Origin: an uncultured Kordiimonas sp.
GTDB taxonomy: Bacteria > Pseudomonadota > Alphaproteobacteria > Sphingomonadales > Kordiimonadaceae
Reading direction: 5' to 3'
Length of the DNA: 64,000 nt
NCBI GenBank assembly: GCA_947503575.1
Contig: CANNDZ010000001.1
Coordinates: 1,984,001-2,048,000 of the forward strand
Both the position numbers and the translations under genes were made by a program. The notes under the pieces were generated by a model that saw nothing but the letters and a program-made list of their open reading frames with translations, made no database searches and had not been told where the DNA came from. Of this stretch, positions 28,352 to 37,136 are shown in pieces (positions within the stretch are counted from its first letter, which is position 1; every line of letters begins with the position of its first letter).

Positions 28352-29755
28352 ATGACTGGAAAGAACTGGTTACTAACTATTGGCGCTGTTGGGCTTTTTG
28401 CAATGCCTGTCGCGGCTTCCGATCACGAAAATCCGCCGACAGAAGTCGAGAGACTTCATGGGTTTGTGGCGGATGTGTCTGCCGACCGGATAGAGACTGA
28501 TATCCACAAATTGGCCGGGTTTGGTACGCGTCATACAATGTCGGATACGACCTCTGAAACCCGTGGTATCGGGGCTGCACGTCGATGGATTGAAGCAGAA
28601 TTTAAACGGATTGCGCAAACCTGTACTGCCCAACTGGATGTATACACAATTTCTGACACCGTGACGGGTCGTCGCATTCCAGAGCCGACAGAAATTGTGA
28701 ATGTGATTGCTGTACAGCGCGGCATTTTGGACCCTGACCGCGTGGTTGTGATGTCTGGTGACATCGACAGCCGTGTTTCAGACGTGATGAATTTTACCGA
28801 CGACTCACCTGGCGCCAATGACAACGCTTCTGGCATGGCAGGTACCATTGAGGCGGCACGCGTGCTGTGCAAAACCAAATTTCCCGGAACAATTGTGTAT
28901 GCAGGCCTGTCCGGCGAAGAACAGGGTCTGTACGGCGGCGAGGTTTTGACCGCTCACGCCAAAGAGCAAGGCTGGCGTGTCATGGGTGTGTTGAACAACG
29001 ACATGATCGGCAACATTCAGGGCATTAACGGCGTAATTGACAACACCACAGCCCGCGTTTTTTCCGAAGGTACGCGTGTTACAGAAACTGACCGCGAAGC
29101 CCGCATGCGGCGCTTTATGGGCGGGGAAGTGGACAGCCCTAGCCGCAATATTGCCCGTCTGGTGGACCGGCTCGCAGATGAATATATCCCGAACCTTGAT
29201 GTTATGATGATTTACCGGCTGGACCGGTTTGGTCGCGGCGGTCACCACAGGCCGTTCAATGAAGCGGGCATGCCTGGTGTTCGCATCATGGAAACCAACG
29301 AAAATTATTACCGGCAACATCAGGATTTGCGCACAGAAGATGGCATTGAATACGGCGATGTGATTGAGGGTGTTGACTTTGACTATGCCCGCAAGCTGAC
29401 AGCGCTTAATGTTGTGACGCTGGCGTCTATGGCGGGGGCACCACCGTTTCCGGCGGATGTGACGCTGCAGGGTGCCGTTCGTCCGTCGACTACCATTAAA
29501 TGGCAGGTACGCGGTGATGAGCGCGAAATGGCAAATCTGCGTGCTTTCAAGGTTTATTGGCGCCTGACCACAGATGCGCAGTGGCAATGGAGCCGCACGG
29601 TTGGCAAAGATGCACGGGAGCTGATACTGGATAATATCGTCATCGATAATTACTTCTTTGGTGTTGCGTCTGTCGCAAACGATGGTCTTGAAAGTCCGGT
29701 GGTTTTCCCTGGGCCGATGGGCGCGTTTGAAGCACCACTGCCTGAATCCGAGTAG
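28352..29755 (+). CDS. Exported M28-family metallopeptidase with altered first metal ligand
   Basis: 467 aa from ATG 28352 (GGGGAGGGG upstream; preferred over 28334). Signal peptide MTGKNWLLTIGAVGLFAMPVAAS. The M28 domain contains GANDNASGMAGTIEAAR (bridging Asp), LSGEEQGLYGG (catalytic Glu and ligand), NNDMIGN, and HHRPFNEAGMPGVRIME (His ligand). Where M28 enzymes usually have GxHxDS, this one reads SGDIDS, so the first His is Asp. A C-terminal fibronectin-like region follows (TIKWQVRGDEREMANLRAFKVYWRL). Probably a periplasmic or secreted aminopeptidase; activity is uncertain because of the ligand change. Confidence 0.85.
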   Translation: MTGKNWLLTIGAVGLFAMPVAASDHENPPTEVERLHGFVADVSADRIETDIHKLAGFGTRHTMSDTTSETRGIGAARRWIEAEFKRIAQTCTAQLDVYTISDTVTGRRIPEPTEIVNVIAVQRGILDPDRVVVMSGDIDSRVSDVMNFTDDSPGANDNASGMAGTIEAARVLCKTKFPGTIVYAGLSGEEQGLYGGEVLTAHAKEQGWRVMGVLNNDMIGNIQGINGVIDNTTARVFSEGTRVTETDREARMRRFMGGEVDSPSRNIARLVDRLADEYIPNLDVMMIYRLDRFGRGGHHRPFNEAGMPGVRIMETNENYYRQHQDLRTEDGIEYGDVIEGVDFDYARKLTALNVVTLASMAGAPPFPADVTLQGAVRPSTTIKWQVRGDEREMANLRAFKVYWRLTTDAQWQWSRTVGKDARELILDNIVIDNYFFGVASVANDGLESPVVFPGPMGAFEAPLPESE

Positions 29756-29833
29756 GGCAAACGCGTTTTCAGCCCTCACTAACAGACATGTGATGTGCGT
29801 TTTCGCGCTGTTTACGTTACGAGAGCAGCATTT

Positions 29834-29868
29834 CCCGCCCGGTGGCGATCCGCCGGGTGGGGCCTTTT
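29834..29868 (+). terminator. Intrinsic terminator after the M28 peptidase gene
   Basis: CCCGCCCGG paired with CCGGGTGGG (nine pairs including one G-U), followed by GCCTTTT. Lies about 80 nt beyond the peptidase stop and before the DsbD-like gene. Confidence 0.75.
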
Positions 29869-29906
29869 GTAAGGGTATGGTTGATTTCGATGAGTAGGGG
29901 TTTGGT

Positions 29907-32039
29907 TTGAACAATCCAACATCATGGGCTGGCAAGGCTGTATTATCTGCTATTTGCGCGGTGTTTCTGGCGGTTACATCGCTGGGTGGACAGCAGGTTC
30001 AAGCAACTGACCTAGGCGTCGTAGAAGGCAGCCACAGCACAGCGACATTATACTCTGAATATGAGGTTTACGAGCGGGGTGAGACCTTCTGGCTCGGCCT
30101 TAAGCTTGTACCGCGTGAGGGGTGGCATTCCTATTGGAAAAATTATGGTGACAGTGGTGCTGCGCCGATTTTTAACTGGACTTTGCCGGACGGCGTGACC
30201 GCAGGGGAGCCGCTGTACCCAACCCCGCACCGCATGCCCATTGGCCCTTTGATGAACTATGGCTATGAAGCCGCCTCAACACTTTTGGTCCCGCTTGTTG
30301 TTAGTGATGGCTATCAAGGCTCTTCGGTATCTTTTTCAGTAGGTGTTGAATGGCTTGTCTGCGAAATTGAATGTGTGCCGCAAGACGGCAGCTGGACAGC
30401 ATCCATCCCGGTGGGCGCAATGCAGGCTAGCAATCAGTCTGCCCCCATCTTTTCTGCCGCACGGGCGGCATTGCCGGACCTACCCATCTGGAGCGCCGCG
30501 CTCGAAGTCTATGCTGCGCAGTCACGCCTGAAGGTATATGTGGAGGAGGCAGAGGTACCAAACCTGGCCGAAGCATACTTCTTCCCTGAAGACGAAGGTG
30601 TCACCGAATATGCGGCAGCGCAACAATGGGCCCTGACAGATGAAGGCCTGTTTGTTGACATGAAGCGCACAGAGGGCGGCCTTGAAGCATCAGGCGGTAA
30701 GGGTGTTCTGGTGCTGTCATTCACAGATGGCACCGAACGCGCCGTCGAGGTGGATGCAGACCTGCAAATAGTGGCAGCCTCTCAGGGGGGTAGCGATCAG
30801 GCTCAAACCGCCGGGTCGTCGCCGCTTATTGAGGCTACACTTCCCTTGTGGCAAGCCGTGATTTTTGCTCTGCTGGGCGGCATGGTCCTCAATCTGATGC
30901 CGTGTGTGTTTCCGGTTTTGTCCTTGAAAGCCTTTTCCTTCATTGCTGCCAACGCCAAAACGGCGTCTGAACGCAAGCAGGAGGGTTGGGCTTACACGGC
31001 TGGCATCTGGATCAGCTTTATGGTCATTGTCGCGGTGCTCCTGATCATCAAGTCGGGCGGTGCTGCCATCGGCTGGGGTTTCCAGTTGCAGGAACCAGCT
31101 TTCGTCGGCTCGCTTGTGCTGTTGATGGTGTTGGTGGCGTTGTCTTTGTCGGGCATGTTCAATATCACCATCGGTGTTGAAGGTGCAGGGCAGGGCTTAG
31201 CGGCTCAAAGCGGCAACAAAGGTGCCTTTTTCCAGGGTGTTTTGGCGGCTTTGGTCGCAACACCCTGTACGGCACCCTTGATGGCCCCTGCAATTGGATT
31301 TGCCTTAACTCAACCAGCGCCGACCGTGTTCCTTGTTTTCAGTCTGTTGGCGCTGGGGCTTGCATTGCCTTTCCTTGCCTTGTCATATAGCCCGGCGTTG
31401 GCGCGCATGATGCCGAGACCTGGTCCCTGGATGGAAACGCTAAAACAAGCCCTTGCATTCCCGATGTATCTAACGGCGGCGTGGCTTCTGTATGTATTTA
31501 ACCTGCAGGCAGGAGCAACAGCGACACTGGCGCTGCTGGTGGGTGTTATTGTGGCCATCTTCGGTGTTTGGCTGTGGCAGACATTCAAGGGCATTGTTGG
31601 GCGTGCTATTGCGGTTCTCGCCATGGCTGGCGCTTTGGCTGGTATTATTTACCAACCCTTTGGCGGCACAGGTACCAGCCAACCACCAACAAACGGCGAG
31701 ATACAGGCCTATTCAGAACAAAACTTACAAGCTTTGTTGGATGACGGCGAAACGGTGTTTGCCTACTTCACGGCAGAGTGGTGCATCACCTGTAAGGTAA
31801 ACGAGCAGGTTGCTTTGTTCACAGACGATACGCAGGCTTTATTTGCCGATAAAGGCATCCGCATGCTGAAGGGCGACTGGACCAACCGTAACGCCGAAAT
31901 CGCAAATTTGCTCGCGGATTATGGCCGCGCTGGTGTGCCCTTGTATCTTTTGTTTTCAAAGGGTAGCAGCGAAGCACAAATTTTGCCTGAAATCCTGACC
32001 AACGGTATCATTGCCGATGCAGTCAATGCTATCGAGTAA
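29907..32039 (+). CDS. DsbD/ScsB-like thiol:disulfide interchange protein
   Basis: 710 aa. Signal peptide, then a periplasmic ScsB/DsbD-type N-terminal domain (about 30-290). The polytopic DsbD core has redox Cys in NLMPCVFPVLSLKAFSF (C332) and VATPCTAPLMAPAIG (C453). The C-terminal thioredoxin domain has WCITCK at about 625-630. It carries electrons from cytosolic thioredoxin across the membrane to periplasmic partners. The TTG start at 29907 has GGGG six bases upstream and no better alternative. A six-codon ORF (MVDFDE) ends 9 nt before it. A thioredoxin-fold gene follows after 21 nt and is a likely partner. Confidence 0.88.
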   Translation: MNNPTSWAGKAVLSAICAVFLAVTSLGGQQVQATDLGVVEGSHSTATLYSEYEVYERGETFWLGLKLVPREGWHSYWKNYGDSGAAPIFNWTLPDGVTAGEPLYPTPHRMPIGPLMNYGYEAASTLLVPLVVSDGYQGSSVSFSVGVEWLVCEIECVPQDGSWTASIPVGAMQASNQSAPIFSAARAALPDLPIWSAALEVYAAQSRLKVYVEEAEVPNLAEAYFFPEDEGVTEYAAAQQWALTDEGLFVDMKRTEGGLEASGGKGVLVLSFTDGTERAVEVDADLQIVAASQGGSDQAQTAGSSPLIEATLPLWQAVIFALLGGMVLNLMPCVFPVLSLKAFSFIAANAKTASERKQEGWAYTAGIWISFMVIVAVLLIIKSGGAAIGWGFQLQEPAFVGSLVLLMVLVALSLSGMFNITIGVEGAGQGLAAQSGNKGAFFQGVLAALVATPCTAPLMAPAIGFALTQPAPTVFLVFSLLALGLALPFLALSYSPALARMMPRPGPWMETLKQALAFPMYLTAAWLLYVFNLQAGATATLALLVGVIVAIFGVWLWQTFKGIVGRAIAVLAMAGALAGIIYQPFGGTGTSQPPTNGEIQAYSEQNLQALLDDGETVFAYFTAEWCITCKVNEQVALFTDDTQALFADKGIRMLKGDWTNRNAEIANLLADYGRAGVPLYLLFSKGSSEAQILPEILTNGIIADAVNAIE

Positions 32040-32060
32040 GCAGTACAAGGGGTATTAAGG

Positions 32061-32678
32061 ATGCGTTTCATTTCAATCCTGTTCGTTTTCTGGCTGTTCG
32101 GTGGCGGCGCCTCGGCTGTTCCGGTGAATGATCAACCCGCACCAGTGTTCACTGGCATCACCATGACTGGCGAGCCAATCAGCTTGGCTGATTTCATCGG
32201 CACGCCTGTGGTTTTGGAATGGACAAATCATGAATGTCCTTATGTCAGGAAACATTACACCAGCGGCAATATGCAAAAGACTCAGCGCGCTCTTACAGAA
32301 GACGGCGCTATTTGGATTTCGATCATATCGTCAGCCCCGGGTCAGCAAGGGTATGTTGAGGCAGCGCAAGCACAAGAGTTAACAACATCTCGCGGCGTTT
32401 ATGCCGATCATGTCATCCTTGACCCAACCGGTGAAATTGGCCGGTTGTATGCCGCAAAAACCACCCCTCATATGTTTCTGATCGATGCAAATGGTGTACT
32501 AAAATACCAGGGCGCGATAGATGACAAACCGTCGTCAAATATCCGCAGCCTAGATGGCGCAACCAACCATGTCCTGGCTGCTTGGCAGCAGTTGCGCAGC
32601 CAACAAGCCATCACTGTGCCCCGCACAAAAGCTTATGGCTGCAGCGTAAAATATGGCGCGGTCTCCAGCCAAGACTAA
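32061..32678 (+). CDS. Periplasmic thioredoxin-fold (redoxin) protein
   Basis: 205 aa. Signal peptide MRFISILFVFWLFGGGASAVP, then a peroxiredoxin/TlpA-like fold: FTGITMTGEPISLADFIGTPVVLEWTN. The motif HECPYVRKHY holds a single Cys where thioredoxins have CxxC, the pattern of the CPYVRKHY redoxin group. ATPHMF-type segment TTPHMFLIDANGVLKYQGAIDD. It follows the DsbD-like gene by 21 nt, so it may receive electrons from it. Whether it reduces peroxides or proteins is unknown. Confidence 0.85.
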   Translation: MRFISILFVFWLFGGGASAVPVNDQPAPVFTGITMTGEPISLADFIGTPVVLEWTNHECPYVRKHYTSGNMQKTQRALTEDGAIWISIISSAPGQQGYVEAAQAQELTTSRGVYADHVILDPTGEIGRLYAAKTTPHMFLIDANGVLKYQGAIDDKPSSNIRSLDGATNHVLAAWQQLRSQQAITVPRTKAYGCSVKYGAVSSQD

Positions 32679-32734
32679 TTTATGTCCTGTAAAAATGGTT
32701 ATTTCGACGGCGATGGGAATTTTTCTCAACAGTC

Positions 32735-32749
32735 TTAATAGCTTGTTAA
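32735..32749 (+). promoter_or_regulatory. CtrA-type box (TTAA-N7-TTAA) upstream of motA
   Basis: TTAATAGCTTGTTAA matches the full-length alphaproteobacterial CtrA consensus exactly and lies 98 nt upstream of the motA start. CtrA controls flagellar genes in many alphaproteobacteria, so regulation of motA by it is plausible. Confidence 0.55.
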
Positions 32750-32847
32750 GGCTATTGCCCGACACTCTGCCTCAATCAATCTGGATCACCTGATATGGAA
32801 ATGGGTGCGCCAGAAAGGACTGAGCCAAGAGTAGGCGAGAACAAAGC

Positions 32848-33717
32848 ATGTTTCTTATTATCGGGTTAGTCGTTGTCCTTGTGATGGTGTTTGGGGGCTT
32901 TGCGCTTGCGGGCGGAAGCTTTGACATCATTCTGTACGCCTTGCCGTACGAGTTGATGATTATTTTCGGTGGCTCCCTTGGTGCCTTTATCAGCGCAAAT
33001 TCCACCGGTGTTATGGTCGGCGCGCTTGGTGGCATTGGCAAAGTAATGAAGGGGCCGAAATGGAAGGCGGATGACTACCGTGATCTTCTTTGCCTGATGT
33101 TCTTGCTAATAAAAACCATTCGGTCAAAGGGCGTTGTGGCGATTGAGGCCCATATTGAAACGCCGGAAGAATCTAAAATTTTTCAGCAATTCCCCCGCAT
33201 TGTGGAAGACCATCACGTTGTTGAATTTATCTGCGATTACATCCGGATGCTGACAATGAATTTTGATGATCCAAACCAGATGGAAGACGCAATGAATGCG
33301 GATCTGGAAAAACATCATGCTGAAGAACACGAACCACAGCATGCGTTGCAGACGATGGCTGACGGCCTGCCGGCGGTTGGTATTGTTGCTGCAGTATTGG
33401 GTATTGTAAAAACTATGGGTGCTATCGCTGAACCTGTAGAAGTCCTGGGCGGTATGGTTGGCGGCGCGTTGGTTGGTACGTTCCTGGGTATTTTCCTTTC
33501 GTACCTGATGGTTGCACCCATTGCTGGGCGCTTTGATCAAATCCTTACGGAAGAAGGCCGATTCTTCGAGATTATCAAAGTTGTTCTTGTCTCACATTTG
33601 CAAGGCAACGCTCCTCAAATTTCCGTCGAGTTGGGACGGCGAAATGTTCCGGGGCCTCTGATGCCCACTTTTCTAGAGCTCGAAGAAGCCATCGCTGAGT
33701 TACCGCCTGACGTTTAG
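32848..33717 (+). CDS. motA: Flagellar motor stator protein MotA
   Basis: 289 aa inner-membrane protein that forms the ion channel of the flagellar stator with MotB. MFLIIGLVVVLVMVFGGFALAGG is the first helix; a large cytoplasmic loop holds the charged residues that push the rotor (FPRIVEDHHVVEFICDYIRML); GIVAAVLGIVKTMGAIAEP and GALVGTFLGIFLSYLMVAPIAGRF are the conserved third and fourth helices. motB is not adjacent, so motA stands alone, as in several alphaproteobacteria. Preceded by a CtrA-type box, followed by a terminator. Confidence 0.93.
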   Translation: MFLIIGLVVVLVMVFGGFALAGGSFDIILYALPYELMIIFGGSLGAFISANSTGVMVGALGGIGKVMKGPKWKADDYRDLLCLMFLLIKTIRSKGVVAIEAHIETPEESKIFQQFPRIVEDHHVVEFICDYIRMLTMNFDDPNQMEDAMNADLEKHHAEEHEPQHALQTMADGLPAVGIVAAVLGIVKTMGAIAEPVEVLGGMVGGALVGTFLGIFLSYLMVAPIAGRFDQILTEEGRFFEIIKVVLVSHLQGNAPQISVELGRRNVPGPLMPTFLELEEAIAELPPDV

Positions 33718-33747
33718 GTGATGCCCAAAATTTAATAAAGATTTTCG

Positions 33748-33779
33748 CGCAGCTTATGGCATCATGAGCTGCGTTTTTT
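33748..33779 (+). terminator. Intrinsic terminator after motA
   Basis: CGCAGCT / AGCTGCG stem with 12-nt loop and T6 run, 30 nt past the motA stop, separating it from argC. Confidence 0.88.
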
Positions 33780-33809
33780 ATTGGACTGAAGTAATGAAAG
33801 CCGAACACT

Positions 33810-34937
33810 ATGGAAACTGATCAAAAATTCAGGGTCGGGATATTGGGAGCAAGCGGATACACGGGTGCCGATCTTGTGCGTTTGCTGGTTCGGCATCCAA
33901 ATGTCAAAATTGAACTGATGACGGCGGAGCGTAAGGCTGGGCAGCCGATAAGTGCAGTTTTTCCCCATCTGCATGGGCTTGATCTGCCTGACATGATCAG
34001 CATTGATGATGTGGAATGGCCAGCAATTGACCTCGATCTTGTATTTTGTGCATTGCCGCACGCGACAAGCCAGCAGGTCATCATGGGCATGATGCACGCG
34101 ACACGACACAGCCTGCTTGAAGAACTTGTGGTGGAAACCACGGCAGACCTGGCGTCCCAAATTCGCGGCAAGACCAAAGTAGTGGATCTGAGCGCCGATT
34201 TCCGGCTGCGCGATACAGCGACCTATGCCGAATGGTATGGCAGAGAGCATTCTGCCCAAGACCTTCAACCCAAAGCAGTTTATGGCCTGACAGAGTGGTA
34301 TAGAGACAGCGTTAGCACTGCTGATCTTGTGGCATGTCCAGGGTGTTACCCAACGGCAGCTCTGTTGGCGCTTATTCCGCTGCTCAAAGGTCAGCATATT
34401 CAGGCGCAAGACATTATCATTGATGCAAAATCCGGCGTGTCTGGGGCAGGGCGCTCGCTGAAAGAACAAAACCTGTTTGTTGAGGTGGCCGAGGCAATGC
34501 ATCCCTACGGTCTTGGCGCGCATCGGCATATGCCGGAGATTGAGCAGGAACTGTCCCTCTGCGCCGAGGAAAACGTAACCATCAGCTTTACACCTCATTT
34601 GGTGCCAATGAACCGGGGCGAATTGGAAACCATCTATGTGCGTTGTGCGGAAGGGCAATCCGCTGCGACACTGAAAGAAGCCTTGGAAGCAGCCTACGCC
34701 AGTGAGCCTTTCGTGACTGTTTTGCCGGAGGCAACATCGCCCTCAACCCGCATGGTTCGCGGCTCTAACATGTGCGTTTTGAACGTCTTTGAAGACAGGG
34801 TGCTGGGGCGTGCGATTGTTGTTGCCGCAATTGATAACCTGGTTAAAGGGTCCTCTGGTCAGGCGATTCAGAATATGAACCTGATGCTGGGGCTTGAAGA
34901 AACCACGGGCTTGATGCAGGCTCCGCTCTTTCCCTGA
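33810..34937 (+). CDS. argC: N-acetyl-gamma-glutamyl-phosphate reductase
   Basis: Third step of arginine biosynthesis: NADPH reduction of N-acetylglutamyl phosphate. 375 aa, type 1 ArgC. Rossmann motif GILGASGYTGADLVRLL at about 9-25; catalytic Cys in VACPGCYPTAALLAL near 179; His region HRHMPEIEQEL; NMCVLNVFEDR near the end. No other arg gene adjoins. The gamma-carbonic-anhydrase gene follows after 16 nt and is probably co-transcribed. Secure. Confidence 0.96.
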   Translation: METDQKFRVGILGASGYTGADLVRLLVRHPNVKIELMTAERKAGQPISAVFPHLHGLDLPDMISIDDVEWPAIDLDLVFCALPHATSQQVIMGMMHATRHSLLEELVVETTADLASQIRGKTKVVDLSADFRLRDTATYAEWYGREHSAQDLQPKAVYGLTEWYRDSVSTADLVACPGCYPTAALLALIPLLKGQHIQAQDIIIDAKSGVSGAGRSLKEQNLFVEVAEAMHPYGLGAHRHMPEIEQELSLCAEENVTISFTPHLVPMNRGELETIYVRCAEGQSAATLKEALEAAYASEPFVTVLPEATSPSTRMVRGSNMCVLNVFEDRVLGRAIVVAAIDNLVKGSSGQAIQNMNLMLGLEETTGLMQAPLFP

Positions 34938-34953
34938 TATTAACAGAGTAACA

Positions 34954-35556
34954 ATGACTGATTATCCGCTTTCCAAGACCGCCCGTCATGGCGGCACCCT
35001 GACACCGTTTCAGCAGATTTGGCCCACTGTTCCGCAGTCAGCCTTCGTTTTTCATGGGGCACAGCTTATTGGGTCTGTGACGTTGGGCGAAAGGGTTAGC
35101 ATTTGGCACAACTGCGTTTTACGCGGTGATGTGAATCATATAGTCGTTGGCGATCGAAGTAACATCCAGGATGGCACTGTCATTCACGTCAGCACCCGCA
35201 CGCATCCAACCATCATTGATAAAGATGTTCTGGTAGCTCACAAGGCCATGCTGCATGGCTGTCATCTGCATGACAACAGCTTTGTGGGGATGGCAGGCAT
35301 CGTTATGGACAATGCCGTTATTGAAAGTGATGGCATGCTGGCTGCGGGGGGTATGCTGACACCTGGCAAGCGTATCAAACGTGGTGAACTGTGGGCGGGG
35401 AGCCCGGCAAAGTTTGTCCGTCATGTTAAAGACAGCGAACTGGAGAAAAACCGCGGCATGGCGGAGCACTACCGATTGCTGGCGGTCCAGCATGATGCCG
35501 ATAGTCGGGGCGAAACGATTGATCCCCCTTATCCCTTTAGCCTTGCTGAAAAATAA
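34954..35556 (+). CDS. Gamma-carbonic anhydrase family protein (left-handed beta-helix)
   Basis: 200 aa hexapeptide-repeat protein. GSVTLGERVSIWHNCVLRGDVNHIVVGDRSNIQDGTVIH shows the repeats. The metal His are in GTVIHVS and VAHKAMLHGC, as in gamma-CA/YrdA/PaaY proteins. Many such proteins have little CA activity, so the true reaction is uncertain. It sits 16 nt after argC. It has a 30-residue N-terminal extension before the helix and a C-terminal alpha-helix (ELEKNRGMAEHYRLLAVQH). Confidence 0.9.
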   Translation: MTDYPLSKTARHGGTLTPFQQIWPTVPQSAFVFHGAQLIGSVTLGERVSIWHNCVLRGDVNHIVVGDRSNIQDGTVIHVSTRTHPTIIDKDVLVAHKAMLHGCHLHDNSFVGMAGIVMDNAVIESDGMLAAGGMLTPGKRIKRGELWAGSPAKFVRHVKDSELEKNRGMAEHYRLLAVQHDADSRGETIDPPYPFSLAEK

Positions 35557-35679
35557 ACCCCGGGTGTGGGTAGTGCGTCCAGCGCATAAAGAACACATAA
35601 AATCGCTTGAAAAACAAACATCTGGCCTCACTTCTGGTGCGTAACCTATAGACCACGCAAACCAGACAAGGATGACAGT

Positions 35680-36273
35680 ATGCCAGTGAAAATTCCCGAA
35701 CTTCCTTATGACCAAGATGCCCTTGCGCCGCATATCTCCGAGAAGACAATGGCGTATCATTATGGCAAGCATCATCTTGGGTATTTCAACAAACTGAGTG
35801 CGGCCACCGACGGTACCGACCTAGAGGGGCTGAGCTTGGAGGAATTGATCCACCGGTCGTCAGGCGACCCGGAGTTGAAGGGTATTTTCAATAACGCGGC
35901 TCAGGTGTGGAACCACAGTTTTTATTGGCATTCGATGGCGCCGTCGGGAGGCGGTATGCCAGGTGGTGGTCTTGCAACGCTGATAAAGCGTGATTTCGGT
36001 AGTTTTGACGCGTTCCTTGAAGAGTTTAAATCTAAAGCAGCAAGCCAGTTTGGGTCCGGTTGGGCCTGGTTGGTAGTTGATGCGGGAACCCTGAAAATTG
36101 TAACCACGTCCAACGCTGACACACCCATTACGCAAGGTGTTACGCCTCTTTTGTGTGTTGATGTGTGGGAACATGCCTATTATTTGGATTACCAGAATGG
36201 GCGCGCTGACTATCTTGATGTCTTTTTTGCGGATCTTGTCGACTGGTCATTTGCTGAGAAGAACCTGCCTTAA
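35680..36273 (+). CDS. sodB: Superoxide dismutase [Fe]
   Basis: 197 aa cytosolic enzyme disproportionating superoxide. Metal ligands are visible: His in KTMAYHYGKHH (H27-type), His in VWNHSFYWHSM, and Asp and His in CVDVWEHAYYLDYQN. FGSGWAWLVVD and GGGMPGGGLATLI favour the iron type (residues AAQVWNH before the second ligand), although metal choice cannot be proved from sequence. ATG 35680 lies downstream of an AAGGATGACAGT. A bidirectional terminator follows. Confidence 0.95.
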   Translation: MPVKIPELPYDQDALAPHISEKTMAYHYGKHHLGYFNKLSAATDGTDLEGLSLEELIHRSSGDPELKGIFNNAAQVWNHSFYWHSMAPSGGGMPGGGLATLIKRDFGSFDAFLEEFKSKAASQFGSGWAWLVVDAGTLKIVTTSNADTPITQGVTPLLCVDVWEHAYYLDYQNGRADYLDVFFADLVDWSFAEKNLP

Positions 36274-36282
36274 CAGAACAAT

Positions 36283-36315
36283 AAAAAAGGGCTGGATAAC
36301 CAGCCCTTTTTCTTT
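36283..36315. terminator. Bidirectional terminator between sodB and the PuuD-like gene
   Basis: A-run, perfect 7-bp stem GGGCTGG / CCAGCCC with a 4-nt loop, then TTTTTCTTT. A-rich left and T-rich right flanks allow termination of both convergent genes. Confidence 0.9.
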
Positions 36316-36353
36316 ATTCGGATGCCTATCGTTTCAAGGCTATCTGTGCGGTC

Positions 36354-36941
36354 CTAAAAGCCCATCGCGCCATTTTGAGCGCTTACCATGCTGTAAAGCA
36401 TAGGGATCGACAGCAGCGTGTTGGTGCGGCTGAAAAGCATGGCTTTTCGGGCTGCTGCTGGTTTGGCGTCTGCATCGGCCTCTACAATACCGAGCGCGAT
36501 TTTTTGGTTTGGCCAGATGATGAACCAAACGTTGAACCACATGATAATGGCGAACCACATACCAATGCCGATAAGGCGTGTGCTGCTGTCCAGTGTTAGC
36601 GCATCAACAAGGTAACCGTTGGCATGCGCCAGAACAACGCCGCTCGCCAGTGTAAACATGGCACCCCAGCGGAACCACCAAAGGGCACGCGGTGCGATAT
36701 GCTTGCCGATTGCCGGCTTCATTTCATCAGGAATTTGCGGCATTGTCGGAATTTGGACGAAGTTGAAGTACCACAGCAGGCCAATCCACATTACACCTGA
36801 CAGGACGTGAATGTAGCGTGCGTAAAAGCTCAAGTCGTACGGATAAGCGCCGCTACCCTGAACTGTTAAAAACAGCAGGATCAGCATCACCACAACGCCG
36901 ACGATTACAGTGTTTTGAAGTGACTCTAGAATTTTACCCAT
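36354..36941 (-). CDS. Membrane protein with urate hydroxylase PuuD N-terminal-type domain
   Basis: 195 aa from 36941 (MGKILESLQN), chosen over the track's 37004 because AGGGAG lies just upstream. Several membrane helices; RYIHVLSGVMWIGLLWYFNFVQIPTMP and RALWWFRWGAMFTLASGVVLA resemble the membrane part of PuuD/DUF989 proteins. True PuuD is about twice as long and adds a cytochrome c domain that is absent here, so urate hydroxylation should not be assumed. The conserved His could bind heme. Confidence 0.75.
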   Translation of the reverse strand: MGKILESLQNTVIVGVVVMLILLFLTVQGSGAYPYDLSFYARYIHVLSGVMWIGLLWYFNFVQIPTMPQIPDEMKPAIGKHIAPRALWWFRWGAMFTLASGVVLAHANGYLVDALTLDSSTRLIGIGMWFAIIMWFNVWFIIWPNQKIALGIVEADADAKPAAARKAMLFSRTNTLLSIPMLYSMVSAQNGAMGF

Positions 36942-37136
36942 AACGTGCTCCCTAAGAATCGGTTGGTCCCTTGTGGCGCACATTAGTCCCGTTAGTTTTG
37001 ACACACAAGAAAAACCGGATTTTTATCAGGCTTCCCAATGAGATGACGGAAATTCCGTAGTGCTCGAGCAGGCAGATAGGATGCAGTGTTCAAAAGGTCT
37101 TGTAAATCGGCTGGTACCGGGGCAGGTTGCCGCCCG

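Noticed and set aside
28805-29935. 376-aa minus-strand ORF
   Set aside because: Shadow of the M28 peptidase gene; His/Arg/Cys-rich translation with no domain.
33762-34658. 298-aa minus-strand ORF
   Set aside because: Antisense shadow of argC.
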